From positions 54,326-118,325 of the forward strand of contig JAJZED010000009.1 in NCBI GenBank assembly GCA_021805775.1: a stretch of 64,000 nucleotides of DNA, given 5' to 3'. A program made the position numbers and the translations under genes. Positions 42,024 to 50,830 of this stretch are shown piece by piece. Source of the stretch: a bacterium (GTDB lineage: Bacteria > Vulcanimicrobiota > Vulcanimicrobiia > Vulcanimicrobiales > Vulcanimicrobiaceae). Under the pieces are notes generated by a model. That model made no database searches. It was not told the DNA's origin and worked only from the letters and a program-made list of their open reading frames with translations. Numbering within the stretch: the stretch's first letter is position 1; each line of letters starts with the position of its first letter.

Positions 42024-43391
42024 TTAGTTGTCGTCGGGGGGAATCCCCGATGCTTTCTGCCGCAAGAAATACCCAATCGGATAGGGCGCGGGAATCGGCG
42101 TAAACGCGCGCGGCGGCTGCGAGAAATCGAACGCATCGCGGAGATTGTTCGCGCGGCGATCGCTCGCGGCGAGGTGCCCGAGCCGGAAAATCGATTCGGT
42201 GAAGCGCAGGATGCTGCCGAATTCGTACTGCACGTGCGATACGTACCCGTGCTTTGCATACGGTGAGATCACGAGCAGCGGCACGCGAAAACCGAGCCCG
42301 TCGAAATCGAGTTGCGGCGGCGGAACGTGGTCGTACCAACCGCCCGAATCGTCCCACGTCACGATGATGACGGTGTCCTTCCAATACTTGCTTTCGCCGA
42401 TCGTGTTGACCAACGCGCTCACCCACGAAGGCCCGGTGATCGAGCGCGCGAGCGAATGGTCGGAGTTTTTCCAATCCGGAATCACCCACGAAACATCGGC
42501 GAGCTTGCCCGCGCGCACATCTTCGATAAAGCGGCTCGGCGGAGAGACGACGTGGCGCTTCCACAGTTTGCTGTAACGAACGTTGGAGACCGCATCGTAC
42601 GAGGACCAGTTCTGCCCGAAATCCGGCGCATTTTGCGGGTGGCGGTGCCGCTGGATCCACGATTCGTAACGGCTCCACATCGACGGCTTATCGATCTTCG
42701 GCGCGTAGTAGCGCCACGAATCGTGCTTCGCGCTCAGTTCGCTTCCGAGCGTCTTTAACTTGAAACACGGCGGCTCGCGATCGATAATCCTGCGATGGTT
42801 ATTCAGGATGCCGACGGTCGTTCCAAGGCGCGCGTCGCATCCCCACGGATAGCCGTTGGGCAGATCGACCGCATGCGCGGCCTGCCCCGCAATGAGATAG
42901 AGATGCGCGACGAAACTCTGGTCGATGTTACTCTGGAACATTCGGTCGGCAAGCACGTATTGGTGCGCCATCGCAAAATACGGTTTCGTTTCGTCGTGCG
43001 GAACGTAGGCATACTCGGGATATTGCAGATCGGGCAGCGGAACCTTGAGCCCCGGCCGCGGACCGATCGTGCGCAGGTCGAAGCCGTCCATCTTTCCGTG
43101 GTCGTACGAAAGCCGAAAGCCGCGCATACCGTTGCCGATATCGAACTGGACGTTGAGCGGAATCGGTTTGAGTTTTACTTTCGTTCCGTCGTGCGCATAA
43201 CCGTAATCGACCGTATCGGCGCCCGGAAAGCCTTGAAAAAGGTTATCGAAACTGCGATTTTCCTGCACCACAATCACGACGTGCTTAACGTGCAAGCGCG
43301 CTTGCGCGACAAAGGCCCGCTCGGGTGAGAAGAGCCCGCACCCGGTAAGCGCGCTCAGCAGCAACACTGCAACGAATCGACGAAATATCAA
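42024..43391 (-). CDS. Secreted phosphoesterase family protein (phospholipase C/acid phosphatase-like)
   Basis: A 455-residue exported enzyme of the phosphoesterase (PF04185-type) superfamily. The N-terminus is a lipoprotein signal (VLLLSALTGC). The metal and nucleophile region is HVVIVVQENRSFDNLFQGFPG; later metal-binding blocks are VTWDDSGGWYDHVPPP and VPLLVISPYAKHGYVSH. The family hydrolyses phosphomonoesters or phospholipids outside the cytoplasm. The start overlaps the stop of the propeller gene by four bases, so it ends a four-gene secreted-protein operon. Confidence 0.87.
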   Translation of the reverse strand: MIFRRFVAVLLLSALTGCGLFSPERAFVAQARLHVKHVVIVVQENRSFDNLFQGFPGADTVDYGYAHDGTKVKLKPIPLNVQFDIGNGMRGFRLSYDHGKMDGFDLRTIGPRPGLKVPLPDLQYPEYAYVPHDETKPYFAMAHQYVLADRMFQSNIDQSFVAHLYLIAGQAAHAVDLPNGYPWGCDARLGTTVGILNNHRRIIDREPPCFKLKTLGSELSAKHDSWRYYAPKIDKPSMWSRYESWIQRHRHPQNAPDFGQNWSSYDAVSNVRYSKLWKRHVVSPPSRFIEDVRAGKLADVSWVIPDWKNSDHSLARSITGPSWVSALVNTIGESKYWKDTVIIVTWDDSGGWYDHVPPPQLDFDGLGFRVPLLVISPYAKHGYVSHVQYEFGSILRFTESIFRLGHLAASDRRANNLRDAFDFSQPPRAFTPIPAPYPIGYFLRQKASGIPPDDN

Positions 43392-44689
43392 CGAAGCACT
43401 CCATCAACGAGCGGGAAGGCAAAAACACTCTCTCCATTCACCAGCAACAGCGTTCTCCCAACCACGACCGGCGGCGCGGTGGCAAACGGATGGGCGAACA
43501 TTTTCACTGCCGACAACCGGCCGTTCTTCGCATCGATACTGTAGAACAGCCCGGCTGCATCGCCGACGAAGAGATGCCCCCCAGCGACGACCGGGCTCAT
43601 CTTGATCGCGCCGTTCGAACGAAAGCGCCAGCGAATCGCCCCGGTTGCCGGGTCGAAGGCGAGCAATTCATCGGCGGTCGGTATCGCTTGATAGTAGAGC
43701 CCGTTGGCGTAGGTTCCCGCGATTGCGCGTTCGCTCGAACCGACTTTGCTATAGGGCCCGGCGTGCCGGCTGCGATAGCGCCAGCGCAGTCGCCCCGTCC
43801 GCGCGTCGAGCGCCGCGATAACCGCGCGCGCGCCAAAACCGAACGCCGCGGTATTTCCCGAAACGCCGCTCACAAAGAGCCGCCCGTGCGCGTAGGTCGG
43901 CGCCGCATCGCAGTTGCCGTAGGGCGAGCGCCAGAGAATGCGCCCCGTCCTCGGGGAGAGCGCCAAACTCTGCGCGCGACGCATCGCGTGGGAGCAGACC
44001 GAGACGAACACGCTGCCCGCGGCGAGATTCGCCGAGGCCATCGTCGCGATACCACTGAGGCTGCGTTGCCAGAGCGCGTGGCCGCCGCGTAACGAGAGCG
44101 CGTACGCATGGGCATCGCCGTTGGCGAAAATAACACGCCCGCCGGCAATCGCGGGCGAGGGCATATCCTCGCCCGCCGTGCGAAAGGCCCACCGACGCAC
44201 GCCGCTTGCCGCGTCGTAGGCGAGCAGATGATCGCCGGCCCGGCGCCCCCAGAAATCAATCGTCGTGCCGGTCGCCGCGCCGCCGGCGTACACGAAGCTC
44301 TTATTCGTACCGCCCGATGCGCCGTTGCGCCCGGTACCGAAAACAACCAACCCACCGCCAACGACCGGCGTACTCATCACGATATTATCGGCGCGATGCT
44401 TCCAGGCAACCGTGCCCGTCGCGAGATGCAACGAGATGAGTTCCCCGGAGAATGTGTCGAGAAAGATGCGGTTGCCGACGACCGCAAGGCCGCCGTTCAT
44501 GCGCGCGCGCGCATCGAACCTCCACTGCGCGCGGAACGCACCGCGCTCGACGACCGCATTGTGCGCCGCGTTCTGCTGGTACTGCGGCCAGCTCCCCGCG
44601 AGTACGACGGCGTGCGTTGCGCTTCGCGCACAGGCGCAGAGCAGCGCCGCCGCAACGAATGGCGCACGCGCGCCGAACTTAAATCTCAA
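43388..44689 (-). CDS. Exported PQQ-like beta-propeller protein
   Basis: A 433-residue protein with repeated PQQ/WD-type blades (VVGNRIFLDTFSGELISLHLATGTVAWKH, LLAYDAASGVRRWAFRT, VIAALDARTGRLRWRYRS, LLAFDPATGAIRWRFRS). Such propellers act as scaffolds or bind quinone cofactor; no dehydrogenase motif is obvious. I use TTG 44689, which gives a signal peptide (APFVAAALLCACARS) and overlaps the end of the upstream NHL gene by 11 bases. The frame is open to 44839, but that part lies inside the NHL gene and lacks sense. Confidence 0.78.
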   Translation of the reverse strand: MRFKFGARAPFVAAALLCACARSATHAVVLAGSWPQYQQNAAHNAVVERGAFRAQWRFDARARMNGGLAVVGNRIFLDTFSGELISLHLATGTVAWKHRADNIVMSTPVVGGGLVVFGTGRNGASGGTNKSFVYAGGAATGTTIDFWGRRAGDHLLAYDAASGVRRWAFRTAGEDMPSPAIAGGRVIFANGDAHAYALSLRGGHALWQRSLSGIATMASANLAAGSVFVSVCSHAMRRAQSLALSPRTGRILWRSPYGNCDAAPTYAHGRLFVSGVSGNTAAFGFGARAVIAALDARTGRLRWRYRSRHAGPYSKVGSSERAIAGTYANGLYYQAIPTADELLAFDPATGAIRWRFRSNGAIKMSPVVAGGHLFVGDAAGLFYSIDAKNGRLSAVKMFAHPFATAPPVVVGRTLLLVNGESVFAFPLVDGVLR

Positions 44690-46628
44690 CCTGCCGGATC
44701 GTGCGTGAATAAGTGTCGGTGAGGATGAGGCTCTTGAGCGCCGGATCGTAGACGGGCTGCGATGGGTTATAAAAGAGCGCCTGCGGGCCCAAGCCGTTGG
44801 CGAGGCCGAAGTGATGAATGCTCGACACAACACCTGCAACCGTCGTTACGACGCCCGAGAGCGTGACCTGCCGGATCGCAGCATTGTAGGTATCGGTGAC
44901 GTAGAGATCGCCGTTATCGGAGTCGTAGGCGATCCCGCGCGGATCGTTGAACGTCGCGGTCGTCTTCGTGCCGTCGGCAAATCCGCAGATCGTCGGCGAG
45001 ACACCCACGATCGTCGAAACGGTGTAGGGCGACGCGGTCGATATCTGACGAATCGCGCAGTCCCCGGAATCGGTTACATAGAGATCGCCGTTGGTGGGAT
45101 CGAACGTAATCCCGGCGGGGTTGAGAAAGGTCGCCACGCTGCCGCTTCCATCGGTGTAGACGGGCCCACCATTAAAGGCGTGGCTGCTGCTGCTGATACT
45201 GGGAGCGCTGCTGCTGGCGCTGCTGGCGCTGCCGGAGAACCCCAGAGAGCGCGATCCGGCGATGGTGCTCACGACGTACCCGGGAACCGTGATCGCTCGG
45301 ATCTCCTGGTTGCCAGAATCGACCACGTAGAGCGTCCCGGTCGTGGGGTTTACCGTAATACCGATCACGGTTCGAAACTGCGCCAAGGTTCCGACGGCAT
45401 TGTGGTTTCCGCATTTGGCGGTTGGAACAGCGCCCGCGACAGTCGTTACCGTATAGGGTGAGGCCGGGCTCACGGACCGAATCGCACAATTCCCCGCATC
45501 GGTCACATAGAGGTTCCCATCGGCCGGATCGTAGACGATTCCCTCGGGGCTGGAAAAGAGAGCGGTCGAACCGGGGCCGTCGGCGAACCCGCTCGAGCCC
45601 GCCGGAGGGGCGGAGCCGGCGATCGTCGTGACGACGCCTCCCGGGGTCACTTGGCGTATCGAATCGTCCGCCGAATCGGTGACGTAAAAATCGCCGTTCG
45701 CCGGATCGTACGCTACGCCTCGAGGTCGACTGAACTTCGCCGCAGCCCCCGTGCCGTCGGCATAGCCTGGCCCGGTCGAACCGGCGAGCGTGCTCACCGA
45801 AACCGTTGCGAGCAGCGAAAGATGGAACGTGACCGGGGTGCCGGCAAGCGCTGCAGCCGGCGTTGCAACGACGGCCAACGTTGCATCCCCAGGGGTCGTC
45901 GACGAAAGGGTATATTCATTCGGATTTGCGGCGGAGAGCGCGCTCACCGCGATCCCCGAACCACTGCTCGCGCCGGTGACGCTCACCTGCAGCGTCGGCG
46001 AACCGGGGCCGACGATCGGGTTGCCGTCGGCATCGAGCGCCTCGACGAGAATCGGCATCGATGTCGTGCCCTGCGCAGCAAGGAACATCAGCCCCGCCGT
46101 TGGGCTCAACGCCATCTTGGTTGCGGGGCCTGTGGGGTAGACGGCGATCGAGGCGGGAACGCCGGCGAGCACGACCGGCACGTTCGGGCTCTGCCCGGCA
46201 ACGAACGTCACGCTCAAACTATTGATCGAGAGGCTATTCCCTGCGGCGTTGGGTTGGTCGAAGGTGTCGATGGTGACGGTGTGCGCACCGGCACTCGCGC
46301 TGAGCGTCACCGTGCAGAGCAAGGGGTACGCGGCACCGGCGTTCGAGCAATTCGGCGAACTCGGCGAGAGATTCTGCACCGTCGCCGCATTGCCGTCGAT
46401 CGAAACGCTCACCGATTGTGTCGCAGGAGAGACGTACGCCGGGGCGCGCCCCGTAGTCGCGCTTTTCGGCGGCACATTCAGTTGCAATTTTACCGTTCCG
46501 ATCGGTGCCGGGCCTGGAGGTTGCGAAGTTGGAACGAGCGACGAACCCGACGAGCCCCCTCCACCGCCGCAGGAAACGACGATAAGCGCAATACCGAGCG
46601 CGGCAAGCGGGCGAAGGATCGATCTCAT
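44679..46628 (-). CDS. NHL-repeat lipoprotein, copy 2
   Basis: A 649-residue exported lipoprotein (IALIVVSCGGGGG lipobox). Residues about 25-270 are Ig-like or bacterial beta-sandwich sequence. From about 275 it has at least five NHL blades, each with a pattern such as GVAYDPANGDFYVTDSADDSIRQVTPGGVVTTIAG. One blade carries a Ser-rich low-complexity insertion (45182-45235). It overlaps the paralogue upstream by four bases. NHL propellers mostly bind ligands or partners; the target is unknown. Confidence 0.85.
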   Translation of the reverse strand: MRSILRPLAALGIALIVVSCGGGGGSSGSSLVPTSQPPGPAPIGTVKLQLNVPPKSATTGRAPAYVSPATQSVSVSIDGNAATVQNLSPSSPNCSNAGAAYPLLCTVTLSASAGAHTVTIDTFDQPNAAGNSLSINSLSVTFVAGQSPNVPVVLAGVPASIAVYPTGPATKMALSPTAGLMFLAAQGTTSMPILVEALDADGNPIVGPGSPTLQVSVTGASSGSGIAVSALSAANPNEYTLSSTTPGDATLAVVATPAAALAGTPVTFHLSLLATVSVSTLAGSTGPGYADGTGAAAKFSRPRGVAYDPANGDFYVTDSADDSIRQVTPGGVVTTIAGSAPPAGSSGFADGPGSTALFSSPEGIVYDPADGNLYVTDAGNCAIRSVSPASPYTVTTVAGAVPTAKCGNHNAVGTLAQFRTVIGITVNPTTGTLYVVDSGNQEIRAITVPGYVVSTIAGSRSLGFSGSASSASSSAPSISSSSHAFNGGPVYTDGSGSVATFLNPAGITFDPTNGDLYVTDSGDCAIRQISTASPYTVSTIVGVSPTICGFADGTKTTATFNDPRGIAYDSDNGDLYVTDTYNAAIRQVTLSGVVTTVAGVVSSIHHFGLANGLGPQALFYNPSQPVYDPALKSLILTDTYSRTIRQVEI

Positions 46629-48487
46629 AGCTGCACCTGCACGATTGAAACACTTCCTCTGTCTACAACATAGAGCGCGTTTGTCGTAGCGTCGTACGCG
46701 ACGCCTATGGGAAAGCCAAACTGCGCGGAAAATCCGAAGCCGCCGCTCGACCCCCCGAAGCTCGGTGTCAGCGGATTCGAGCCGGCGATCGTGGTTACAA
46801 TCCCTGCGGGGGTCACCTGACGGATCGCCGCGTTCCCACTATCGTTGACGTAGAGATTCCCATCCGCGCTGTCGTACGTTATGCCACTCATATCATTGAA
46901 AAGCACGGCGCTCCCACTTCCATCAACGAAGCCGATCTGGGAGTTCGGAGGCAGCGGGCCGGCGATCGTCGTCACGACATAGCTGGGGAGCGCCACCTGC
47001 CGGACCCGGTATCGATCCGAAAGGTAGAGGCTCTGATTGGCCGAGTCATACGCGAGGCCCTGAGTCGCGTTAAATCGTGCCGCAAGTCCGGTTGCATCGA
47101 CCGCGCCGCACGCCGGCGTCGGCGGCGGAGCGCCGGCAACGGTTGTTACGACGCCCGCGAGCGTCACCTGCCGAATCGAACAATTGTGCGAATCGTCGAC
47201 GTAGAGATCGGAGTCGGTGGGATCGTAGACGATGCCGCCGACATAGCTGCCAAATTTTGCGGCGGAGCCGCTCCCGTCGGCGTAGCCGCACGTCGAACCG
47301 CCCGCGAGCGTCGTAACGACGCCGCTTGCGGTAATCTGCCGAAGTCCGCAACCGAAAGCGGCATCGGCTACGTAGAGATCCCCGTTCACGGAGTCGTATG
47401 CCACCGCAATGGGAGAGCCGAAGAGCGCTGCATTACCGGTCCCGTTGGTACCGCCGCAATTCACACCGCTCGCCGGAGGCGAGCCGTAAGGGGTCGTAAC
47501 CACGCCGGCCGTCGTCACCTGACGGATCGAGCACGCATAGTCGTCGGCGACGTAGAGATCGTTATTCGCCGTATCGACGGCAATCCCGAATGGGCCGTCA
47601 AATTGCGCGGCGCCGCCGGTACCGTCGGCGTAGCCGAAGGTCCCGCCACCCGCGATGATCGTCGAATCGACGGTTGCATCGAGCGCGACGTTCGCAGTCA
47701 CCGCGCTGCCGGCCGACGCGGAGGCCGGCGTCGCGACGAGCGCAAGGGTGGCTCCGCCGAAGCCGGTCGAGGAGATCGTAAACGCGTTGGGGTTGCCGCC
47801 GCTCGCCGGGGCAACGCTGAGCCCCGAACCAGCGCCGACGCCGGTGAGCGTCGCAGCGAGCGTCGGCGCACCGGGGCCGAGGATGAGGTTGCCGTCGGCG
47901 TCTTCGGGCAGCACGACGATGGTATGCGAGGTCTCGCCGGTAAATTGGAGCCCCGCGGTTCCCGATCCGACGATCTGCGCATCGCCACTGCCCGGCTCGA
48001 CGAGGAGGCTCGCCGGCACCCCGGCAAGGGTAATATTCACCAGGTTCGCTTGATTCGCGACGACGGTAAACGGCGCGCTATTCACCGAGAGCAGATTTCC
48101 CGCCCCGGCGAGGCCGTCGAAGGTTTTGATGGTGAAGGTGTGCGCACCCGCGGCGAGCGATGGAATCGAGAGGGTGCAGCTCAGCGGCGAGAGTGGCGCC
48201 GGAACGTTACAGTTCGGCGACCCGGGCGTGAGGTTCGCGAGGGTCGGCGTACCGCTGTCGACCTGGATCGAGATCGACTGCGTGGAGGGCGAGACGTAGG
48301 CCGGCCCACGGCTCGTGGAGCTCCCCGTCTTCGGCGGCACCTTGATAACGAATTGCGCCGTCGCGTTCCCGGCCGAGCCGAGCGGTGCCCCGGGAACCCC
48401 GGGGAGCGCCGAGCGCGAAGAGGCGCCGCCGCCACATGCAGCAAGCGAGCAAACGAGAAAAGCCGCCATGGCAATGCGTAAACTCAT
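46625..48487 (-). CDS. NHL-repeat lipoprotein, copy 1
   Basis: A 620-residue paralogue with the same layout: lipobox CSLAACGGG, a beta-sandwich N-terminal half with the shared RGPAYVSPSTQSISIQVDSG block, and NHL blades (GIAVDTANNDLYVADDYACS, AVAYDSVNGDLYVADAA and others). I use ATG 48487 because AGGTGGAG sits six bases upstream; GTG 48499 is the longer option. It leads the operon NHL-NHL-PQQ-phosphoesterase. The paralogues clearly arose by tandem duplication followed by divergence. Confidence 0.85.
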   Translation of the reverse strand: MSLRIAMAAFLVCSLAACGGGASSRSALPGVPGAPLGSAGNATAQFVIKVPPKTGSSTSRGPAYVSPSTQSISIQVDSGTPTLANLTPGSPNCNVPAPLSPLSCTLSIPSLAAGAHTFTIKTFDGLAGAGNLLSVNSAPFTVVANQANLVNITLAGVPASLLVEPGSGDAQIVGSGTAGLQFTGETSHTIVVLPEDADGNLILGPGAPTLAATLTGVGAGSGLSVAPASGGNPNAFTISSTGFGGATLALVATPASASAGSAVTANVALDATVDSTIIAGGGTFGYADGTGGAAQFDGPFGIAVDTANNDLYVADDYACSIRQVTTAGVVTTPYGSPPASGVNCGGTNGTGNAALFGSPIAVAYDSVNGDLYVADAAFGCGLRQITASGVVTTLAGGSTCGYADGSGSAAKFGSYVGGIVYDPTDSDLYVDDSHNCSIRQVTLAGVVTTVAGAPPPTPACGAVDATGLAARFNATQGLAYDSANQSLYLSDRYRVRQVALPSYVVTTIAGPLPPNSQIGFVDGSGSAVLFNDMSGITYDSADGNLYVNDSGNAAIRQVTPAGIVTTIAGSNPLTPSFGGSSGGFGFSAQFGFPIGVAYDATTNALYVVDRGSVSIVQVQL

Positions 48488-48680
48488 GCGCAACTCCACC
48501 TGATTTTAGTTAAGGCTCATCTTTAGAGTAGAGGGAACGATTTCCTCTCTGAGGTTTCCCGGATTAATGTTTGGTGCTTCCCGGCGCCTCGCACGATGCG
48601 AAATAGACGGCGCGCGCGCGGGGCGTAACACTCGGCCACGAGGGCGGTAGTACCCCCTGAAAGGAAACATCGCGAGGCAC

Positions 48681-49313
48681 ATGGTGGCGGAGGCAACGAG
48701 CGACGAAGCACTCGTCGGGCTCGTGCGAGCGGGGGACCGCGAAGCGTTTGCGGGGTTGGTGGAGCGCTACAAGCGCGGCATCGCCAACTTCATCGGCGCG
48801 TCGGTCCGTAACCCGGCAGATGCAGCCGACCTCACGCAGGAGACCTTCCTACGTGCGTACGCCCATCTCGGCTCCTTCAACCCCAGCCTCGGCAAATTCT
48901 CGACCTGGATCTACCACATCGCCCGCAACGTCGTCCGCACGCATTTGGGAAAACAGCAGCGGCGCCCGGCAACGCAGGAGATGCCCGAAGACCAAACGCT
49001 CGAGAACGCCGTCGCCGACTCCTCGCGAGAATCCGACCCCGCTGAAGGCATCCTCCGCAGCGAGGCCGAGCGCGAATTGCGCGCGGCGTTAGCGGAGCTG
49101 CCGGAACGAACGAGGACGGTCTTGGCACTGCGATACTTCGACAACTTGGAATACCACGCCATTGCGGCGGCACTCGGGCTCTCGCTCGGGAACGTCAAGA
49201 CGCTCATTCACCGCGGAAAAATCTCGCTTGCGCAACGGATGCGCTCGCGCGAAAACGTCGCCCTCGACACCGTCAAAGCCAAAGGAGGCTACCGTGCGCT
49301 GCTCCTCGTGTAG
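48681..49313 (+). CDS. ECF-type RNA polymerase sigma factor
   Basis: A 210-residue sigma-70 family ECF factor. Region 2 spans about residues 20-90 (FAGLVERYKRGIANFIGA, AADLTQETFLRAYAHLGSF, FSTWIYHIARN). Region 4 spans about 135-190 (LAELPERTRTVLALRYFDNL, IAAALGLSLGNVKTLIHRGKISL). It directs transcription of an envelope or stress regulon, held by the downstream anti-sigma factor. It is divergent from the NHL operon, whose promoter could be a target (inference). Confidence 0.93.
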   Translation: MVAEATSDEALVGLVRAGDREAFAGLVERYKRGIANFIGASVRNPADAADLTQETFLRAYAHLGSFNPSLGKFSTWIYHIARNVVRTHLGKQQRRPATQEMPEDQTLENAVADSSRESDPAEGILRSEAERELRAALAELPERTRTVLALRYFDNLEYHAIAAALGLSLGNVKTLIHRGKISLAQRMRSRENVALDTVKAKGGYRALLLV

Positions 49314-49848
49314 TAACGATCTCGATCGTTATCTGGAAGGGACGCTCTCGTCGGCGCGCATGCGCGCAACGGCCGAGCATCTGCGTACGTGCGACGATTG
49401 CCGTGCGACGCTCGACGAACTCAAAGTGATCGACGCACTGCTGGCAACGACGGCACCGGTCGAACTCGCACCGAACTTTACCTACGCCGTCATGGCCGAG
49501 GTACGGGCGTTCCCGCAGCCGCGCGCCTTCCGGCTCTCGCACTGGGCGCTGCTCTCGTTCTATACCATCGGCGCGTGGGTCGCGCTCATCGCGTTCTGGA
49601 TCTTCGCGCGCGCCTCGGCGACCGCGACGCTCACCTCGGCCTCGAGTAACGCCGTCGTGGCAACGAGTTCGACGTTCGCAGCGCTCGCGGCCGGAATGCA
49701 CGCGCTCGCACCCTACGCGCCGTTCGCCCTCATCGCCGTCTTGCTGGTCGTCGCGATCGACGCCGCATTCTTCGGCGCGCTCTTCTTTTACCAGCGGCGC
49801 ATTCGCCCGCAGGTGCTCGCCACCATCGCTATCCGGGAGGAACGCTAA
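49294..49848 (+). CDS. Zinc-finger anti-sigma factor (ZAS type) with membrane segments
   Basis: A 184-residue membrane-bound regulator. The N-terminal anti-sigma zinc domain has MRCSSCSNDLDRYLEGTL and the HLRTCDDCR metal motif (H-x3-C-x2-C). Two hydrophobic segments follow near residues 90-110 and 145-168. GTG 49294 has AAAGGAGG upstream and overlaps the sigma gene by 20 bases, which supports one-to-one translational coupling. It should sequester the ECF sigma factor. Confidence 0.88.
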   Translation: MRCSSCSNDLDRYLEGTLSSARMRATAEHLRTCDDCRATLDELKVIDALLATTAPVELAPNFTYAVMAEVRAFPQPRAFRLSHWALLSFYTIGAWVALIAFWIFARASATATLTSASSNAVVATSSTFAALAAGMHALAPYAPFALIAVLLVVAIDAAFFGALFFYQRRIRPQVLATIAIREER

Positions 49849-49849
49849 C

Positions 49850-50827
49850 ATGCGTCTGGTTCGTAGGCTACTCATCGGCATCGCCGCGGTCGGCATGCTG
49901 CTCGCACCGCATGCGGCGGCTGCAAGCAGCAGCGACGGCGATAACGGCAACGTCTTTATCGGAAAAGACGTCACGATTCAGCCGGGGCAAACCGTGCATG
50001 GCGATCTCACGATTATCGGCGGCAACGCCAACATCAAGGGAACCGTCGAACGCGACCTCACCGTGCTCGGCGGCGCCGCCACGATTGAAGGCAGCGTCGG
50101 GCGCGACGTAACGGTACTCGGCGGTACGTTAACCGAGATGCCCGGCTCGCATGTCGGTCGCCACGTCACGACGATCGGCCTCGGGCACGGCATCATGCGC
50201 ATTCTTCCGAGCATCGGCGTGAGTTCGGGGAACGGTTCGACGGTAGTTCGTACGTTAAATCCCTTCGGTTTCACGGTCATGCCGTGGATCGCGGGCGGTA
50301 AACTCATCGGCGATTTCCTGGTCCTCATCGCCTTCCTCATCTTCCCAATGCGCGCGCGCCTGGCGATGGAACGCTTGGAGAGCCATCCCGGCCTCGCGAC
50401 GGCGGTCGGCTTGGGCGCCTGGCTCGCCGTGGTGCCGCTGGGGATCATGTTGGTCATCACGATCGTGTTGAGTCCGCTGATTCTCGTCGAGGCACTCGCG
50501 ATCGTCGTTGCGATGTTGATCGGCAAAGCCGCACTCGCGCTGATCGTCGGTAACCGCTTGATGGTGATGACGAACGCCAAGGTCAATCCCTCGCCGCTGC
50601 TCGCGCTGGTGATCGGGCTCGTGCTGCTCACCGCTGCGGAGTTGGTGCCGATCGCCGGGTTTCTGGTGACGATGTTGGTGCTGCTCGTCGGGGTCGGCGC
50701 GACGCTGCTCTCGCTCGCGCAGCCCACGCTGCTCAACGGCGCTTTCATGCCGCCGCCGGCACCGGTCGGGCCGACGAACGTGACGCCGCCGCAGCCGCCG
50801 ATCGGCGGCCCACCGATGCCCCGATAA
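49850..50827 (+). CDS. Bactofilin-like beta-helix membrane protein
   Basis: A 325-residue protein with a signal peptide (ending HAAAASS). A short polymer-forming, bactofilin-like beta-helix follows (GKDVTIQPGQTVHGDLTIIG, NIKGTVERDLTVLGGAATIEG, about residues 35-105), then four to five membrane helices (about 150-290) and a Pro-rich C-terminus. The start is one base from the anti-sigma stop. Conserved sigma/anti-sigma/bactofilin-membrane sets suggest an envelope stress role (inference). Confidence 0.78.
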   Translation: MRLVRRLLIGIAAVGMLLAPHAAAASSSDGDNGNVFIGKDVTIQPGQTVHGDLTIIGGNANIKGTVERDLTVLGGAATIEGSVGRDVTVLGGTLTEMPGSHVGRHVTTIGLGHGIMRILPSIGVSSGNGSTVVRTLNPFGFTVMPWIAGGKLIGDFLVLIAFLIFPMRARLAMERLESHPGLATAVGLGAWLAVVPLGIMLVITIVLSPLILVEALAIVVAMLIGKAALALIVGNRLMVMTNAKVNPSPLLALVIGLVLLTAAELVPIAGFLVTMLVLLVGVGATLLSLAQPTLLNGAFMPPPAPVGPTNVTPPQPPIGGPPMPR

Positions 50828-50830
50828 ATA

